A stretch of 64,000 nucleotides of DNA from Streptomyces pseudovenezuelae (GTDB lineage Bacteria > Actinomycetota > Actinomycetes > Streptomycetales > Streptomycetaceae): positions 1 to 64,000 of the forward strand of contig NZ_JARXVH010000014.1 of NCBI RefSeq assembly GCF_029892565.1, read 5' to 3'. Each line of letters opens with the position of its first letter. The stretch's first letter is position 1. Position numbers and translations under genes: made by a program. Below are positions 1-10,337 of the stretch, in pieces. The notes under the pieces are model-generated. The model saw only the letters and a list, made by a program, of their open reading frames with translations. It had not been told where the DNA came from and did not search any database.

Positions 1-431
1 TCGGAGAAGTACCAGCTCAAGCCCCGCGACTGGAAAGCCGCGGCACGCGAGGGACGTACCCTCGCCCCTCTGATCACCCGACTCAACACGATCCGCCGCG
101 CGAGCCCGGCCCTCCGGCAGTTGCGCGATCTGCACTTCCATCATGTGGATCAGGACGCGGTGATCGCGTATTCGAAACGGAGCGGCTCGAACACGGTTCT
201 GGTGGTCGTCAACCTCGACCCCCACCACACCCAGGAAGCCACGGTCTCGTTGGACATGCCACAACTCGGCCTGGAATGGCACGAGTCTGTGCCGGTGCGC
301 GATGAGCTCACCGGCGAGACCTATCACTGGGGCAGGACCAACTATGTGCGCCTCGAACCGGGCCGTCGGCCCGCGCACGTCTTCACCGTCCTGCGACCGT
401 CCACCCCGCAGATCGGAGGGTCACCCACAAT

Positions 432-435
<4 letters not shown>
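1..435 (+). CDS. glgE: GlgE maltosyltransferase, C-terminal part (5' end outside window)
   Basis: The frame is open from base 1 to the TGA at 433-435, giving about 144 residues of a larger protein. The end of a GH13 catalytic domain is followed by a C-terminal beta domain. GlgE (GH13_3) transfers maltosyl units from alpha-maltose-1-phosphate to the non-reducing end of alpha-1,4-glucan in the cytoplasm. The call rests mainly on context: the stop overlaps the treS start in ATGA, and pep2 and glgB follow, which is the classical GlgE-pathway order. The catalytic residues lie outside the window, so another GH13 enzyme is formally possible but unlikely. Confidence 0.85.
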
Positions 436-2132
<1,697 letters not shown>

Positions 2133-2208
2133 AACCCCAGGGTGGGGCGGTTTCCACTGTCCCACCCGGGGCACGCATCAGTAACACCCCGACCTCCGGG
2201 GAAAGGAC

Positions 2209-3588
2209 ATGACGCTCATGTCGGACACGGTCACCCGCTTCGACGCGACAAGTACCGGCCTCCTCGCGTCACTGGACCCACTGCTGCGGGAATGGCTGCC
2301 CAGGCAGCGCTGGTTCGCCGGCAAGGGGCGTCCCGTCACCGGGTTCACGCTGGTCGCGGCCACCGAGCTGCTCCCGGCCGGCTCCCGGCTCGGCCTCTAC
2401 CACCTGCTGGTCGTCGCCGAGCAGCCGCAGTCCTCCGGGGACTGCTACCAGCTCCTCATAGGCGTGCGCGAGGCGCTGCCACCACGGCTGGCGCCCGCGC
2501 TGATCGGACACGCTGAAGAGGGCGCGCTCGCCGGACGGACGGTGTACGACGCCCTGTACGACACCCGGCCCGCCGAGGTGCTCCTGGAGGCGCTGCGCAC
2601 CCAGGCACGCATCGGCGGGCTTCGCTTCGAGCGGGACCAGGGCCAGGAGATACGCGAGGGCCTGGTCCCCCGCCTGATGACCGCCGAGCAGTCGAACTCG
2701 TCGGTCGTATACGGCGATACGTTCATCCTGAAGCTGCTGCGCCGGATCGTGCCCGGCATCAACCCCGACCTGGAGCTTCCGCTCGCGCTCGCCCGCGAGG
2801 GCTCCCCCCGGGTGCCCGCGCCGACGGCGTGGCTGCGCTCCGAGCTGGACGGGCAGTCGTATGTGCTGGGCGTGCTCCAGCCCTTCGTGCAGGGCGCGGC
2901 GGACGGCTGGGAGCTGGCCCTGCGGGAGCTGGGCAAGGGCGAGGACTTCACGGGTGAGGCGCGGGCGCTGGGCCGCGCCACCGCCGAGGTGCACACCGCG
3001 CTCGCCCGCGCGCTGCCGACCGTCACCCTGGGTCACGCCCAGCTGCGGCCGCTGGTGGACGGCATGGTCGAGCGGCTGGACGCGGCCGCGCAGGCGGTGC
3101 CCGCGCTGCGGCCGTACGTGCTCGGACTGCACTCCGCCTTCGAGGCGCTGGCCGACCTGGCCGCCGAGGGCCACACCTGGACCGCCCAGCGCATCCACGG
3201 CGACCTGCACCTCGGGCAGTGCCTGCGCTCGGCCGACGGGGAGTGGTCGCTGATCGACTTCGAGGGCGAGCCCGCCAAGCCGCTCGCCGAGCGCCGGCTG
3301 CCGCAGCCGGTGGCCCGGGACGTCGCGGGCATGCTCCGCTCCTTCGACTACGCGGCCCACTCGGCCGGACCGCCCAACCCCGACTGGGCCGCCGCCTGCC
3401 GGGCCGCGTACTGCGCCGGATACGCCGAGGCCGCCGGCCACGACCCGCGCACCGATCCCGTACTGCTGCGCGCCTACGAGACCGACAAGGCCATATACGA
3501 GGTCGTCTACGAGGCCCGGCACCGCCCCGACTGGCTGCCCGTGCCGATGGCGGCGATAGAGCGTTACGCCACATCCGACCTGACCTGA
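2209..3588 (+). CDS. pep2: Maltokinase (Pep2/Mak)
   Basis: ATP-dependent maltose kinase of 459 residues that makes alpha-maltose-1-phosphate, the GlgE donor. The N-terminal cap (about residues 15-120) opens with RQRWFAGKGRPV. The kinase half carries the catalytic HGDLHLGQ loop with Asp332 and the metal-binding DFEGEP with Asp350. It lies 76 nt after treS, so the same operon is likely. ATG 2209 sits only 2 nt after the GGGGAAAGG ribosome site at 2197-2205, whereas ATG 2218 (three residues shorter) has 11-12 nt; either may be used. In some actinobacteria this protein is fused to TreS; here it is separate. Confidence 0.93.
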   Translation: MTLMSDTVTRFDATSTGLLASLDPLLREWLPRQRWFAGKGRPVTGFTLVAATELLPAGSRLGLYHLLVVAEQPQSSGDCYQLLIGVREALPPRLAPALIGHAEEGALAGRTVYDALYDTRPAEVLLEALRTQARIGGLRFERDQGQEIREGLVPRLMTAEQSNSSVVYGDTFILKLLRRIVPGINPDLELPLALAREGSPRVPAPTAWLRSELDGQSYVLGVLQPFVQGAADGWELALRELGKGEDFTGEARALGRATAEVHTALARALPTVTLGHAQLRPLVDGMVERLDAAAQAVPALRPYVLGLHSAFEALADLAAEGHTWTAQRIHGDLHLGQCLRSADGEWSLIDFEGEPAKPLAERRLPQPVARDVAGMLRSFDYAAHSAGPPNPDWAAACRAAYCAGYAEAAGHDPRTDPVLLRAYETDKAIYEVVYEARHRPDWLPVPMAAIERYATSDLT

Positions 3589-3617
3589 CCCCAGCTTTCG
3601 CCTAGGAGGCGCCGCCC

Positions 3618-6314
3618 GTGACCCCCCGCCCCTCGTCCAGCGGTTCGCACGCGAAGAAGACGGCCGACCCGCAGGCCGCGAAGAAGCCTGCGAAGAAGAC
3701 CGTGAAACAAGCCGCTGAGAAGGCCGCCGCCAAGTCCGCCGAGAAGGCTGTCCCGGCGAAGGAGACGGCGGTCAAGGAGACGGTGGCCAAGAAGGCGGTG
3801 GCCGAAAAGGCGGTGGCCAAGAAGGCGACGACGAAGAAAGCGGCGGCTCAGAAGGCGACAGTCAAGAAGAGCACGGCCAAGAAGACCGCGGCGAAGAAGA
3901 GCACCGCCAAGAAGGGTGCGGCCAAGGAGACGGCACCCGCTGTCAAGAAGGCCACCCCGAGCAAGAAAGCCGCCACCAAGAAGGCTGTTGCCAAGAAAAC
4001 GGTGACCAAGAAGGCCGCGGCACAGAAGGCAACCGTGAAGACGATCTCGGCGAAGGAGACCCCCGGCAAGAAGGTCACCTCGTCGATCCCCGCCCCACCG
4101 CCGGAGGCACCGGCACCCGTCTCCCCCGTCTCTCCCGTCATGCCCTCCGCCGACCGCGACCGACTGATCGCCGGTACCCATCACGACCCGCACGGCGTGC
4201 TCGGCGCCCACCCGGTGCCGGGCGGCGTCGTATTCCGGGCGTTCAGGCCGTACGCGCAGGCCGTCACGGTCGTCGCCGGGGACCTGCGGGTGGAGCTGGA
4301 GGACGACGGGGGCGGGTTCTTCTCGGGTCTGGCGCCGCTGTCCGAGGTACCGGCGTACCGCCTGCTCGTGGCGTACGAGGGGTCGGTCCAGGAGATCGAG
4401 GACGCGTACCGCCTGCTGCCCACGCTGGGCGATCTGGACCTGCATCTGATCGGGGAGGGCCGGCACGAGGAGCTGTGGCACGTGCTCGGCGCGCACCCCA
4501 TGACGCACCAGGGCGTGACCGGCACCCGCTTCTCGGTGTGGGCGCCGAACGCGCGCGGGGCGTGCGTGGCCGGCACCTTCAACTTCTGGGACGGCAGCGG
4601 GTATCCGATGCGCTCGCTGGGCTCCTCCGGGGTGTGGGAGCTGTTCGTGCCGGGCATCGGCGAGGGCGAGCTGTACAAGTTCGAGCTGACCCGCCAGGAC
4701 GGTTCGAAGACTCAGCGCGCCGACCCGCTGGCCCGCCGCACCGAGGTCCCGCCGAACACCTCGTCCGTGGTGACCGCCTCGCACTACGAGTGGCAGGACG
4801 AGGAATGGATGGCGCGCCGCGCGGACGTTCCCGTGCACGAGGCGCCGTTCTCGGTCTACGAGGTCCATCTGCCGTCCTGGCGGCCCGGACTGACGTACCG
4901 TCAACTCGCCGAGCAGCTCCCCGCGTACGTCAAGGACCTCGGCTTCACGCACGTCGAGCTGATGCCGATCGCCGAGCACCCCTTCGGTGGTTCCTGGGGC
5001 TACCAGGTCACCGGCTTCTACGCGCCGACGGCCCGTCTTGGCACGCCCGACGACTTCCGGTTCCTGGTGGACGCGCTGCACCAGGCCGGGATCGGGGTGC
5101 TGATGGACTGGGTGCCGGCGCACTTCCCGCGCGACGACTGGGCGTTGGCGGAGTTCGACGGGCGGCCCTTGTACGAGCACGAGAACCCGCTGCGGTCGGC
5201 GCATCCCGACTGGGGCACGCTGGAGTTCGACTACGGCCGGCGCGAGGTGCGCAACTTCCTGGTGGCGAACGCCGTGTACTGGTGCCAGGAGTTCCACATC
5301 GACGGCCTGCGGGTGGACGCGGTCGCCTCGATGCTCTACCTCGACTACTCGCGTGAGCCCGGCCAGTGGCTGCCGAACGAGTTCGGCGGCCGGGAGAACC
5401 TCGACGCGGTCGCCTTCCTCCAGGAGATGAACGCGACCGTGTACCGGCGGGCGCCGGGCGTGGTGACCATCGCCGAGGAGTCCACGGCGTGGGACGGCGT
5501 CACGCGGGCCACCCACCACGTCGGTCCGGGCGGCTTCGGCGGTCTGGGGTTCGGGCTGAAGTGGAACATGGGCTGGATGCACGACTCGCTGGACTACATG
5601 AGCCACGAACCGGTGCACCGCAAGTTCCACCACAACGAGATGACCTTCTCGATGGTGTACGCCTACAGCGAGAACTACGTGCTGCCCATATCGCACGACG
5701 AAGTCGTGCACGGCAAGGGCTCGTTGGTCTCCAAGATGCCCGGCGACTGGTGGCAACAACGCGCCAACCTCCGCGCCTACCTCGCCTTCATGTGGGCCCA
5801 CCCAGGCAAACAACTCCTCTTCATGGGCCAGGAATTCGCCCAAGGAGCCGAATGGTCCGAGGCCCACGGCCCCGACTGGTGGCTCCTTGACCCGGGCTAC
5901 GGCGCCGAGCCCGACCACCGGGGCGTCCGTGACCTCGTCCGGGACATCAACACCGTCTACCGCCACACCCCCGCCCTGTGGCAGCGCGACATCCACCCGG
6001 CCGGCTTCCAGTGGATCGTCGGCGACGCGGCCGAGGACAACGTCTTCGCGTTCCTGCGCTACGACGCCGAAGGAGGCCCGCTCCTCGCGGTCTCCAACCT
6101 CGCCCCCGTCGTCCGCCACGACTACCGCCTCGGCGTCCCCGACGACATCCCCGCCTGGGCCGAGACCCTCAACACCGACCTCGGCAAGTACGGCGGCAGC
6201 GACGTCACCAACCCGGACGACATCAAGCCGGAACCGCAGGCCTGGCACGGCCGTCCGGCGAGCATCCGGTTGACGCTGCCACCGCTGGCAACGGTTTGGC
6301 TGCGGCCCGCCTGA
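3618..6314 (+). CDS. glgB: 1,4-alpha-glucan branching enzyme with Lys/Ala-rich N-terminal extension
   Basis: Adds alpha-1,6 branches to the glucan chain, the last step of the GlgE pathway. GTG 3618 has AGGAGG at 3605-3610. Residues about 13-160 form a low-complexity tail of KKA/AKK/TAKK units, then a Pro-rich linker (about 160-175), then a normal GlgB from about residue 178: CBM48 modules (VLGAHP; TGTRFSVWAPNA) and a GH13 barrel with nucleophile Asp567 (LRVDAVASM), Glu620 (VTIAEEST) and Asp694 (SHDEVVHGKG). The 53-residue nucleophile to acid/base spacing matches E. coli GlgB. The tail, resembling histone H1 or AlgP, makes it 898 residues against the usual 730-750. The tail is in frame and follows the only good ribosome site, so I take it as translated. 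Confidence 0.95.
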   Translation: MTPRPSSSGSHAKKTADPQAAKKPAKKTVKQAAEKAAAKSAEKAVPAKETAVKETVAKKAVAEKAVAKKATTKKAAAQKATVKKSTAKKTAAKKSTAKKGAAKETAPAVKKATPSKKAATKKAVAKKTVTKKAAAQKATVKTISAKETPGKKVTSSIPAPPPEAPAPVSPVSPVMPSADRDRLIAGTHHDPHGVLGAHPVPGGVVFRAFRPYAQAVTVVAGDLRVELEDDGGGFFSGLAPLSEVPAYRLLVAYEGSVQEIEDAYRLLPTLGDLDLHLIGEGRHEELWHVLGAHPMTHQGVTGTRFSVWAPNARGACVAGTFNFWDGSGYPMRSLGSSGVWELFVPGIGEGELYKFELTRQDGSKTQRADPLARRTEVPPNTSSVVTASHYEWQDEEWMARRADVPVHEAPFSVYEVHLPSWRPGLTYRQLAEQLPAYVKDLGFTHVELMPIAEHPFGGSWGYQVTGFYAPTARLGTPDDFRFLVDALHQAGIGVLMDWVPAHFPRDDWALAEFDGRPLYEHENPLRSAHPDWGTLEFDYGRREVRNFLVANAVYWCQEFHIDGLRVDAVASMLYLDYSREPGQWLPNEFGGRENLDAVAFLQEMNATVYRRAPGVVTIAEESTAWDGVTRATHHVGPGGFGGLGFGLKWNMGWMHDSLDYMSHEPVHRKFHHNEMTFSMVYAYSENYVLPISHDEVVHGKGSLVSKMPGDWWQQRANLRAYLAFMWAHPGKQLLFMGQEFAQGAEWSEAHGPDWWLLDPGYGAEPDHRGVRDLVRDINTVYRHTPALWQRDIHPAGFQWIVGDAAEDNVFAFLRYDAEGGPLLAVSNLAPVVRHDYRLGVPDDIPAWAETLNTDLGKYGGSDVTNPDDIKPEPQAWHGRPASIRLTLPPLATVWLRPA

Positions 6315-6378
6315 GGCGGGTGGGGCGTTCTATAGTTGCCCGGGTCAACGTCGGTGCGCCCACGGGGGGTTGTCGCGC

Positions 6379-7236
6379 GTGCGATCCAACAGGTCGGTGG
6401 CGGCTGTGCTGTGCGCACTCGCCGTACTGCTGCTCGCCGCGTGCGGGACCGAGGTGGCCGGCCGGGGCTCGGTGACGGCGACGGCCACGGGACCGATCCC
6501 GTGGACCGTCAACGAGCCCGCCAGGGTCACCGCGGCCCGGCTCGCCGCCGACCACCGCACGCTGAGCGTCGAAGCGGACGTGCCCGACGGCAAGAACCCG
6601 TGCGTGCGGGGCCTCAAGGCGGAGGTCACCCAGTCCGACGCCCAGAGCGTGCGGGTGCAGCTCACCTTCAGCACACCGTCCGGGGACCGGCGCTCCGGGT
6701 GCACCGAGGAGACCACGGCCACGGCGCGGGTCCGGCTGCCGCAGGCGCTCGGCGGTCAGCACCTGGTCGTCGACCTCGACACGGTGTTCACCACCGAGGG
6801 CGCCAAGCTGCCCGCCCTGCGGCTGTGCGGGCAACTGGGCTGCGACCCGCCGGCCACCGGCTGCTCCGCCGGCTCCTACGACCAGGCACTGATGGCGGTC
6901 GGCGCGCCCGCGCACACCTATCGGGACGCCGAGCACTGCGACGGCAAGTGGCTGGTGCTGGACTTCTCCTGGCGCACGGGGCCGGTGTGCGGCGGCGACG
7001 ACGCGCAGGCCTCCGGCTGTGCGTCCCGGCTGGGCGACCGCTTCTTCTTCCGGGCGACGAAGGCCGGCTGGAAGACGATCGCCCGGAGCTCGGCGGGCGG
7101 CTGCACGGACGTGCTGAAGGTGGAGCCCGCCTTCCCGACCGCGCTGTGCGCGTCGCTCGCCCCGCTCGACCCCGCCCTGCACCCGAGCTACCCGCCGGCC
7201 TCCGCCTCGCCCACGGCCACCGCTACGGCCCGCTGA
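6379..7236 (+). CDS. Secreted lipoprotein of unknown function
   Basis: About 285 residues. A signal peptide ends in lipobox LLAAC (Cys at codon 22 from GTG 6379), followed by Gly, so membrane anchoring is expected. A further eight or so Cys residues (CTEETT, LCGQLGCDPPATGC, EHCDGK, VCGGDD, SGCASR, GGCTD) suggest a disulfide-stabilised extracellular domain. I do not recognise the family. TTG 6370 abuts the GGGGGG at 6364-6369, while GTG 6379 has 9 nt, so I prefer 6379. The 3' end overlaps the convergent HelD-family gene by 14 nt. It may be read through from glgB (64 nt) or transcribed alone. Confidence 0.75.
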   Translation: MRSNRSVAAVLCALAVLLLAACGTEVAGRGSVTATATGPIPWTVNEPARVTAARLAADHRTLSVEADVPDGKNPCVRGLKAEVTQSDAQSVRVQLTFSTPSGDRRSGCTEETTATARVRLPQALGGQHLVVDLDTVFTTEGAKLPALRLCGQLGCDPPATGCSAGSYDQALMAVGAPAHTYRDAEHCDGKWLVLDFSWRTGPVCGGDDAQASGCASRLGDRFFFRATKAGWKTIARSSAGGCTDVLKVEPAFPTALCASLAPLDPALHPSYPPASASPTATATAR

Positions 7237-9475
7237 CGCCGTCGGCCAGCGCCTTCGGCAACCGCCCGGTGTGCAGCACCCCGAGCCGCTGGGTGGCCCG
7301 GGTCAGCGCCACGTACAGATCGCTCGTCCCGTACCGCCCCGGCTCCACCACCAGCACCGAGTCGAACTCCAGCCCCTTGGCCTGCCGCGGATCGAGGAGT
7401 ACGACCGTCCGCGTCAGGTCGGGTTCGGTGCCCGCCGTCACCCCGTCGAGCCGAGCGGCCAGCCTGCGGTGCAGGTTGCGCGGGGCGATGACGGCGAGCC
7501 GGCCCTCGGCGGGCGTCAGCTCCTCGACCGCCTTGGCGACGGCTCCGGGCAGATCGTCGGTGGCGCGCACCCAGGGCCGTACGCCCGTGGACCGCACCGA
7601 ACTCGGCGGCTCGAAGTCGGGGTGCTCGGCGCGGACCACGGCCGCCGCGAGGTCCATGATCTCGGCGGGGGTGCGGTAGTTGACGCCCAGCCGGGTGTGG
7701 GACCAGCGGTCGGCGACGTACGGTTCGAGGATCTTGTGCCAGGAGCCGACGCCGGCCGCCTCCGCGGTCTGCGCGGGGTCGCCGACCAGGGTCATCGAGC
7801 GGGTCGGGCTGCGCCGCATGAGCAACCGCCAGGCCATCGGGGACAGTTCCTGCGCCTCGTCGACGATGATGTGCCCGAACGCCCAGGTGCGGTCGGCCGC
7901 CGCGCGTTCGGCGGCGCTGCGGTGGTCGTCCTCCTCCTGCCGCTCCGCGAACCGCTCGGCGTCGATGATGTCGTGCGCGGACAGGACCTCGGAGTCCTCC
8001 GCGTCCTTGTCCTCGAACTCGTAGGTGCGCGAGGCGTAGGAGACGTCCAGCACGCCCTGCGCGTAGGCGACCTGCGTCTCCCGCGCGCGGTCGGCCCGCG
8101 CCCGCGCCAACCGCTCGTCCACGCCCAGCAGTTCGGCCGCCTCATCGAGCAGCGGCACGTCCGCGACCGTCCAGTCCCGGGTCGTCGGGCGGCGGATGGC
8201 GGCCGCGTCCTCGTCGGGGAGGTAGCCCACGGGGTCGGCGAGGAAGTCCGAGACCAGCCGCTGCGGAGTCAGCCGCGGCCACAACTGGTCGATGGCGGCC
8301 CACACTTCGGGGTTCTCGGCGAGATCGTCGCGGATCTGGGTGATGTCGCTCGGGTCGAGCAGGTTGCCGCCGTCGAACGGGTCCGTGCCGATGCGTTCGG
8401 CGACCATGTCGGTGAGCGTGTTGAGGATGTGCCCCTCGAAGTACTCGCGGGCCACGTTGTGCGGCAGCCCGGCGGCCCGGGTGCGCTCGCGGGCGACGCT
8501 CACCAGACCGTCGTCGAGCATCAGGATCTCGCGGTCGTGCTCGATCGCGATCACCGGATCGGGCAGCGACTGCCAGTCGCGTACGGCGTCGGCGAGCACG
8601 TCCGCCATGTCGGCGCGGCCCTTGACCGCGGCCGCCTCGCGGCTGTCGGCGCCCTTCGCCCGGACGCCCGGGAACAGTTCGCCGACCGTCGCCAGCAGCA
8701 CGCCCGTCTCGCCGAGCGAGGGCAGTACCTCGGCGATGTAACCGAGGAAGGCGGGGTTGGGTCCGACGATCAGGACCGCGCGCTTGGCGAGCAGTTCCCG
8801 GTGCTCGTAGAGCAGATACGCGGCCCGGTGCAGGGCGACCGCGGTCTTGCCGGTGCCGGGGCCGCCCTCGACGACCAGGACGCCGCGGTGCGGGGCGCGG
8901 ATGATCTCGTCCTGTTCGGCCTGGATGGTCTGCACGATGTCGTTCATGCGGCCGGTGCGCGCGGTGTTCAGCGCGGCGAGCAGAACGGCGTCGCCGGTGG
9001 GGTCCTCGTGGCCGGTCCGCTCCTGGTCGCCCAGGTCGAGGATCTCGTCGTGCAGTGCGGTCACCGCGCGTTCGCTGGTGGTGATGTGCCGGCGCCTGCG
9101 CAGGCCCATCGGGGTGTGGCCGGTGGCCAAATAGAAGGGGCGGGCGACGGCGGCGCGCCAGTCGATCAGGATCGGCGTGCGCTCGGCGTCGTCGGTGCGC
9201 AGACCGATCCGGCCGATGTGGTGGTTGCCGCCCGCGGTGAGGTCGATACGGCCGAAGCAGAGCGAGCCGTCCACCGCGTTCAGCGCGCCGAGCAGCCCCG
9301 ACCGCTCGGCGACCAGGATGTCCCGCTCCAGCCGGGCCTGCATCGGGGTGTTGCCCTGCCCGAGCGCGTCCGTCACACCGCTCTCGGTGTCCCCGCGCAG
9401 GGCGTCCACCCGCGCGTACAGTCCGTCGATGAATTCCTGCTCACCGCGAATTTCATCGCTGTTTGACAATTCCAC
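7223..9475 (-). CDS. HelD/HelR-family RNA polymerase-associated ATPase
   Basis: About 750 residues of UvrD/Rep-like superfamily 1 type. An N-terminal coiled coil (about 5-70) precedes Walker A GGPGTGKT (about 203-210), Walker B IIVDEAQELSP (near 540), motif GDPAQT, and C-terminal KGLEFDSVLVVEP and YVALTRATQRLG. HelD proteins bind core RNA polymerase and release stalled or rifamycin-blocked enzyme; the HelR subgroup gives rifamycin tolerance. I saw no obvious rifamycin-associated element upstream, so I leave it at family level. GTG 9475 overlaps a GGGAG sequence; TTG 9469 (five bases after GGAG) is an equally good start. A divergent promoter lies inside its first codons. Confidence 0.85.
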   Translation of the reverse strand: MELSNSDEIRGEQEFIDGLYARVDALRGDTESGVTDALGQGNTPMQARLERDILVAERSGLLGALNAVDGSLCFGRIDLTAGGNHHIGRIGLRTDDAERTPILIDWRAAVARPFYLATGHTPMGLRRRRHITTSERAVTALHDEILDLGDQERTGHEDPTGDAVLLAALNTARTGRMNDIVQTIQAEQDEIIRAPHRGVLVVEGGPGTGKTAVALHRAAYLLYEHRELLAKRAVLIVGPNPAFLGYIAEVLPSLGETGVLLATVGELFPGVRAKGADSREAAAVKGRADMADVLADAVRDWQSLPDPVIAIEHDREILMLDDGLVSVARERTRAAGLPHNVAREYFEGHILNTLTDMVAERIGTDPFDGGNLLDPSDITQIRDDLAENPEVWAAIDQLWPRLTPQRLVSDFLADPVGYLPDEDAAAIRRPTTRDWTVADVPLLDEAAELLGVDERLARARADRARETQVAYAQGVLDVSYASRTYEFEDKDAEDSEVLSAHDIIDAERFAERQEEDDHRSAAERAAADRTWAFGHIIVDEAQELSPMAWRLLMRRSPTRSMTLVGDPAQTAEAAGVGSWHKILEPYVADRWSHTRLGVNYRTPAEIMDLAAAVVRAEHPDFEPPSSVRSTGVRPWVRATDDLPGAVAKAVEELTPAEGRLAVIAPRNLHRRLAARLDGVTAGTEPDLTRTVVLLDPRQAKGLEFDSVLVVEPGRYGTSDLYVALTRATQRLGVLHTGRLPKALADGVSGP

Positions 9476-9492
9476 TCCCGAGCAGATATAGT
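9463..9492 (+). promoter_or_regulatory. Near-consensus housekeeping promoter reading away from the helD-like gene
   Basis: TTGACA (9463-9468), an 18-nt spacer, then TATAGT (9487-9492). This is close to the HrdB/sigma70 consensus and unusually AT-rich for this DNA. It points to the plus strand with a start near 9499, but no plus-strand gene follows; the next 100 nt hold two hairpins. The -35 element overlaps codons 3-5 of the helD-like gene, so transcription could interfere with or be antisense to that start. Confidence 0.6.
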
Positions 9493-9498
9493 GTGCTC

Positions 9499-9595
9499 AC
9501 TAAGCCTCTTCGCGACTTCACGCCCTGAAGTCGCGAGCCATTGAATATACGCAAAGAAATCCCCCGAGCGCAATTGCTCGGGGGATTTCTCTGTA
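9499..9595 (+). ncRNA. Candidate small RNA with two hairpins and an intrinsic terminator
   Basis: Predicted transcript of about 95 nt from the promoter at 9463-9492. Hairpin 1 is an 11-bp perfect stem (9510-9520 with 9526-9536) and a 5-nt loop CGCCC. An A-rich single-stranded stretch (9541-9554) follows. Hairpin 2 is a 15-bp stem (9555-9569 with 9576-9590) ending in a U-rich run. No convincing ORF is present. It lies between two minus-strand genes, so it is antisense to neither coding body. An alternative is that the hairpins only form the terminator of the thioredoxin operon and the leader of the helD-like gene. Confidence 0.5.
9555..9590. terminator. Bidirectional intrinsic terminator
   Basis: A perfect 15-bp stem with 6-nt loop; the outer pairs are AGAAAT/ATTTCT, giving T runs on both strands. 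On the minus strand it ends the merR-trx operon (stop at 9606); on the plus strand it would end the candidate small RNA. Confidence 0.8.
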
Positions 9596-9605
9596 TTGCG
9601 TCAGG

Positions 9606-9938
9606 TCACAGAACCTCGTCCAGCTCCGCGAGCAGCCGCCGCTTGGGCCGGGCCCCGACCATCGCCTTCAGGGGCTCGCCGCCCCGGAAGACCATGAACG
9701 TCGGCATCGACAGCACCTGGTACGCGTTCGTGGTGTCCGGGTTGGTGTCCACGTCCAGCTGGACCACCTTCAGCCGCTCACCCTCCTCCGCGGCCAGGGC
9801 GCTGAGCACCGGCCCCATCTGCCGGCACGGCGGACACCAGTCGGCGGTGAACTCCACCAGCACCGGCAGCTCCGCGTCGATCACCTCCGCCGCGAAGTCC
9901 GCGTCCGTCACTTCTCTCACGCCCGCCGCCTTGATCAC
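9606..9938 (-). CDS. Thioredoxin with WCPPC active site
   Basis: A 110-residue thioredoxin fold reducing disulfides in the cytoplasm. The active site is ADWCPPCRQM (about residues 27-36), not the usual WCGPC, and the cis-Pro motif is SMPTFMVF. The second Pro in the CXXC loop should shift redox potential or partner choice. GTG 9938 overlaps the merR stop in GTGA with GGGAGG upstream; longer frames would run through merR in another phase and are not real. The tight pairing with a Cys-containing MerR protein suggests redox- or metal-inducible expression. Confidence 0.9.
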   Translation of the reverse strand: MIKAAGVREVTDADFAAEVIDAELPVLVEFTADWCPPCRQMGPVLSALAAEEGERLKVVQLDVDTNPDTTNAYQVLSMPTFMVFRGGEPLKAMVGARPKRRLLAELDEVL

Positions 9939-10327
9939 AGCTCCCACCCTCCCAGTTCGCACAACGGTGAATCGCCCTCGGCGGAGGCCAGCCGCACCCC
10001 GATCGTCGCCCGCACGGCCTGCAACTCCCCGATCAGGGAGTCCAGTTCGGCCAGCTTGCGCCGGTAGACCGCGAGCGAGGCGGGACAGGTGTCGCCCTCC
10101 GGGTGCCCGGCCCGCAGACACTCCACGAACGGCCGCGTCTCCTCCAGGTCGAACCCGAAGTCCTGCAACGTCCTGATCTGCCCGAGCAGCTTCAGGTCGC
10201 TCTCGTCGTACGTCCGGTAGCCGTTCCCGGAGCGCCGCGCGGGCAGCAGCCCGCGCGACTCGTAGTACCTGAGCGTCCGCGTCGTGGTCCCGGCCCGTGC
10301 GGCCAGCTCGCCGATTCGCATGTCCAT
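9935..10327 (-). CDS. MerR-family regulator, first gene of merR-trx operon
   Basis: A 130-residue MerR protein: winged HTH MRIGELAARAGTTTRTLRYYE at residues 3-23, GYRTYDESDL wing, dimerisation helix, and Cys residues in ECLRAGHPEGDTC (9 residues between them) and near the C-terminus (PLCELG) as possible metal or thiol ligands. Proteins of this type untwist a promoter with a long spacer. ATG 10327 has AAGGA 8 nt before it; ATG 10321 is an alternative. It is coupled to trx by a 4-nt overlap. The inducer is not deducible from sequence. Confidence 0.88.
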   Translation of the reverse strand: MDMRIGELAARAGTTTRTLRYYESRGLLPARRSGNGYRTYDESDLKLLGQIRTLQDFGFDLEETRPFVECLRAGHPEGDTCPASLAVYRRKLAELDSLIGELQAVRATIGVRLASAEGDSPLCELGGWEL

Positions 10328-10337
10328 GAACGTAATC

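Noticed and set aside
7223..9475. Classical UvrD or PcrA DNA helicase
   Set aside because: N-terminal coiled coil, spacing of Walker motifs and lack of the full helicase motif set fit HelD-type proteins.
9510..9590. Two C-containing hairpins as 6C RNA
   Set aside because: Loops lack the run of six cytosines in each hairpin, and the known 6C locus in Streptomyces is elsewhere as far as I recall.
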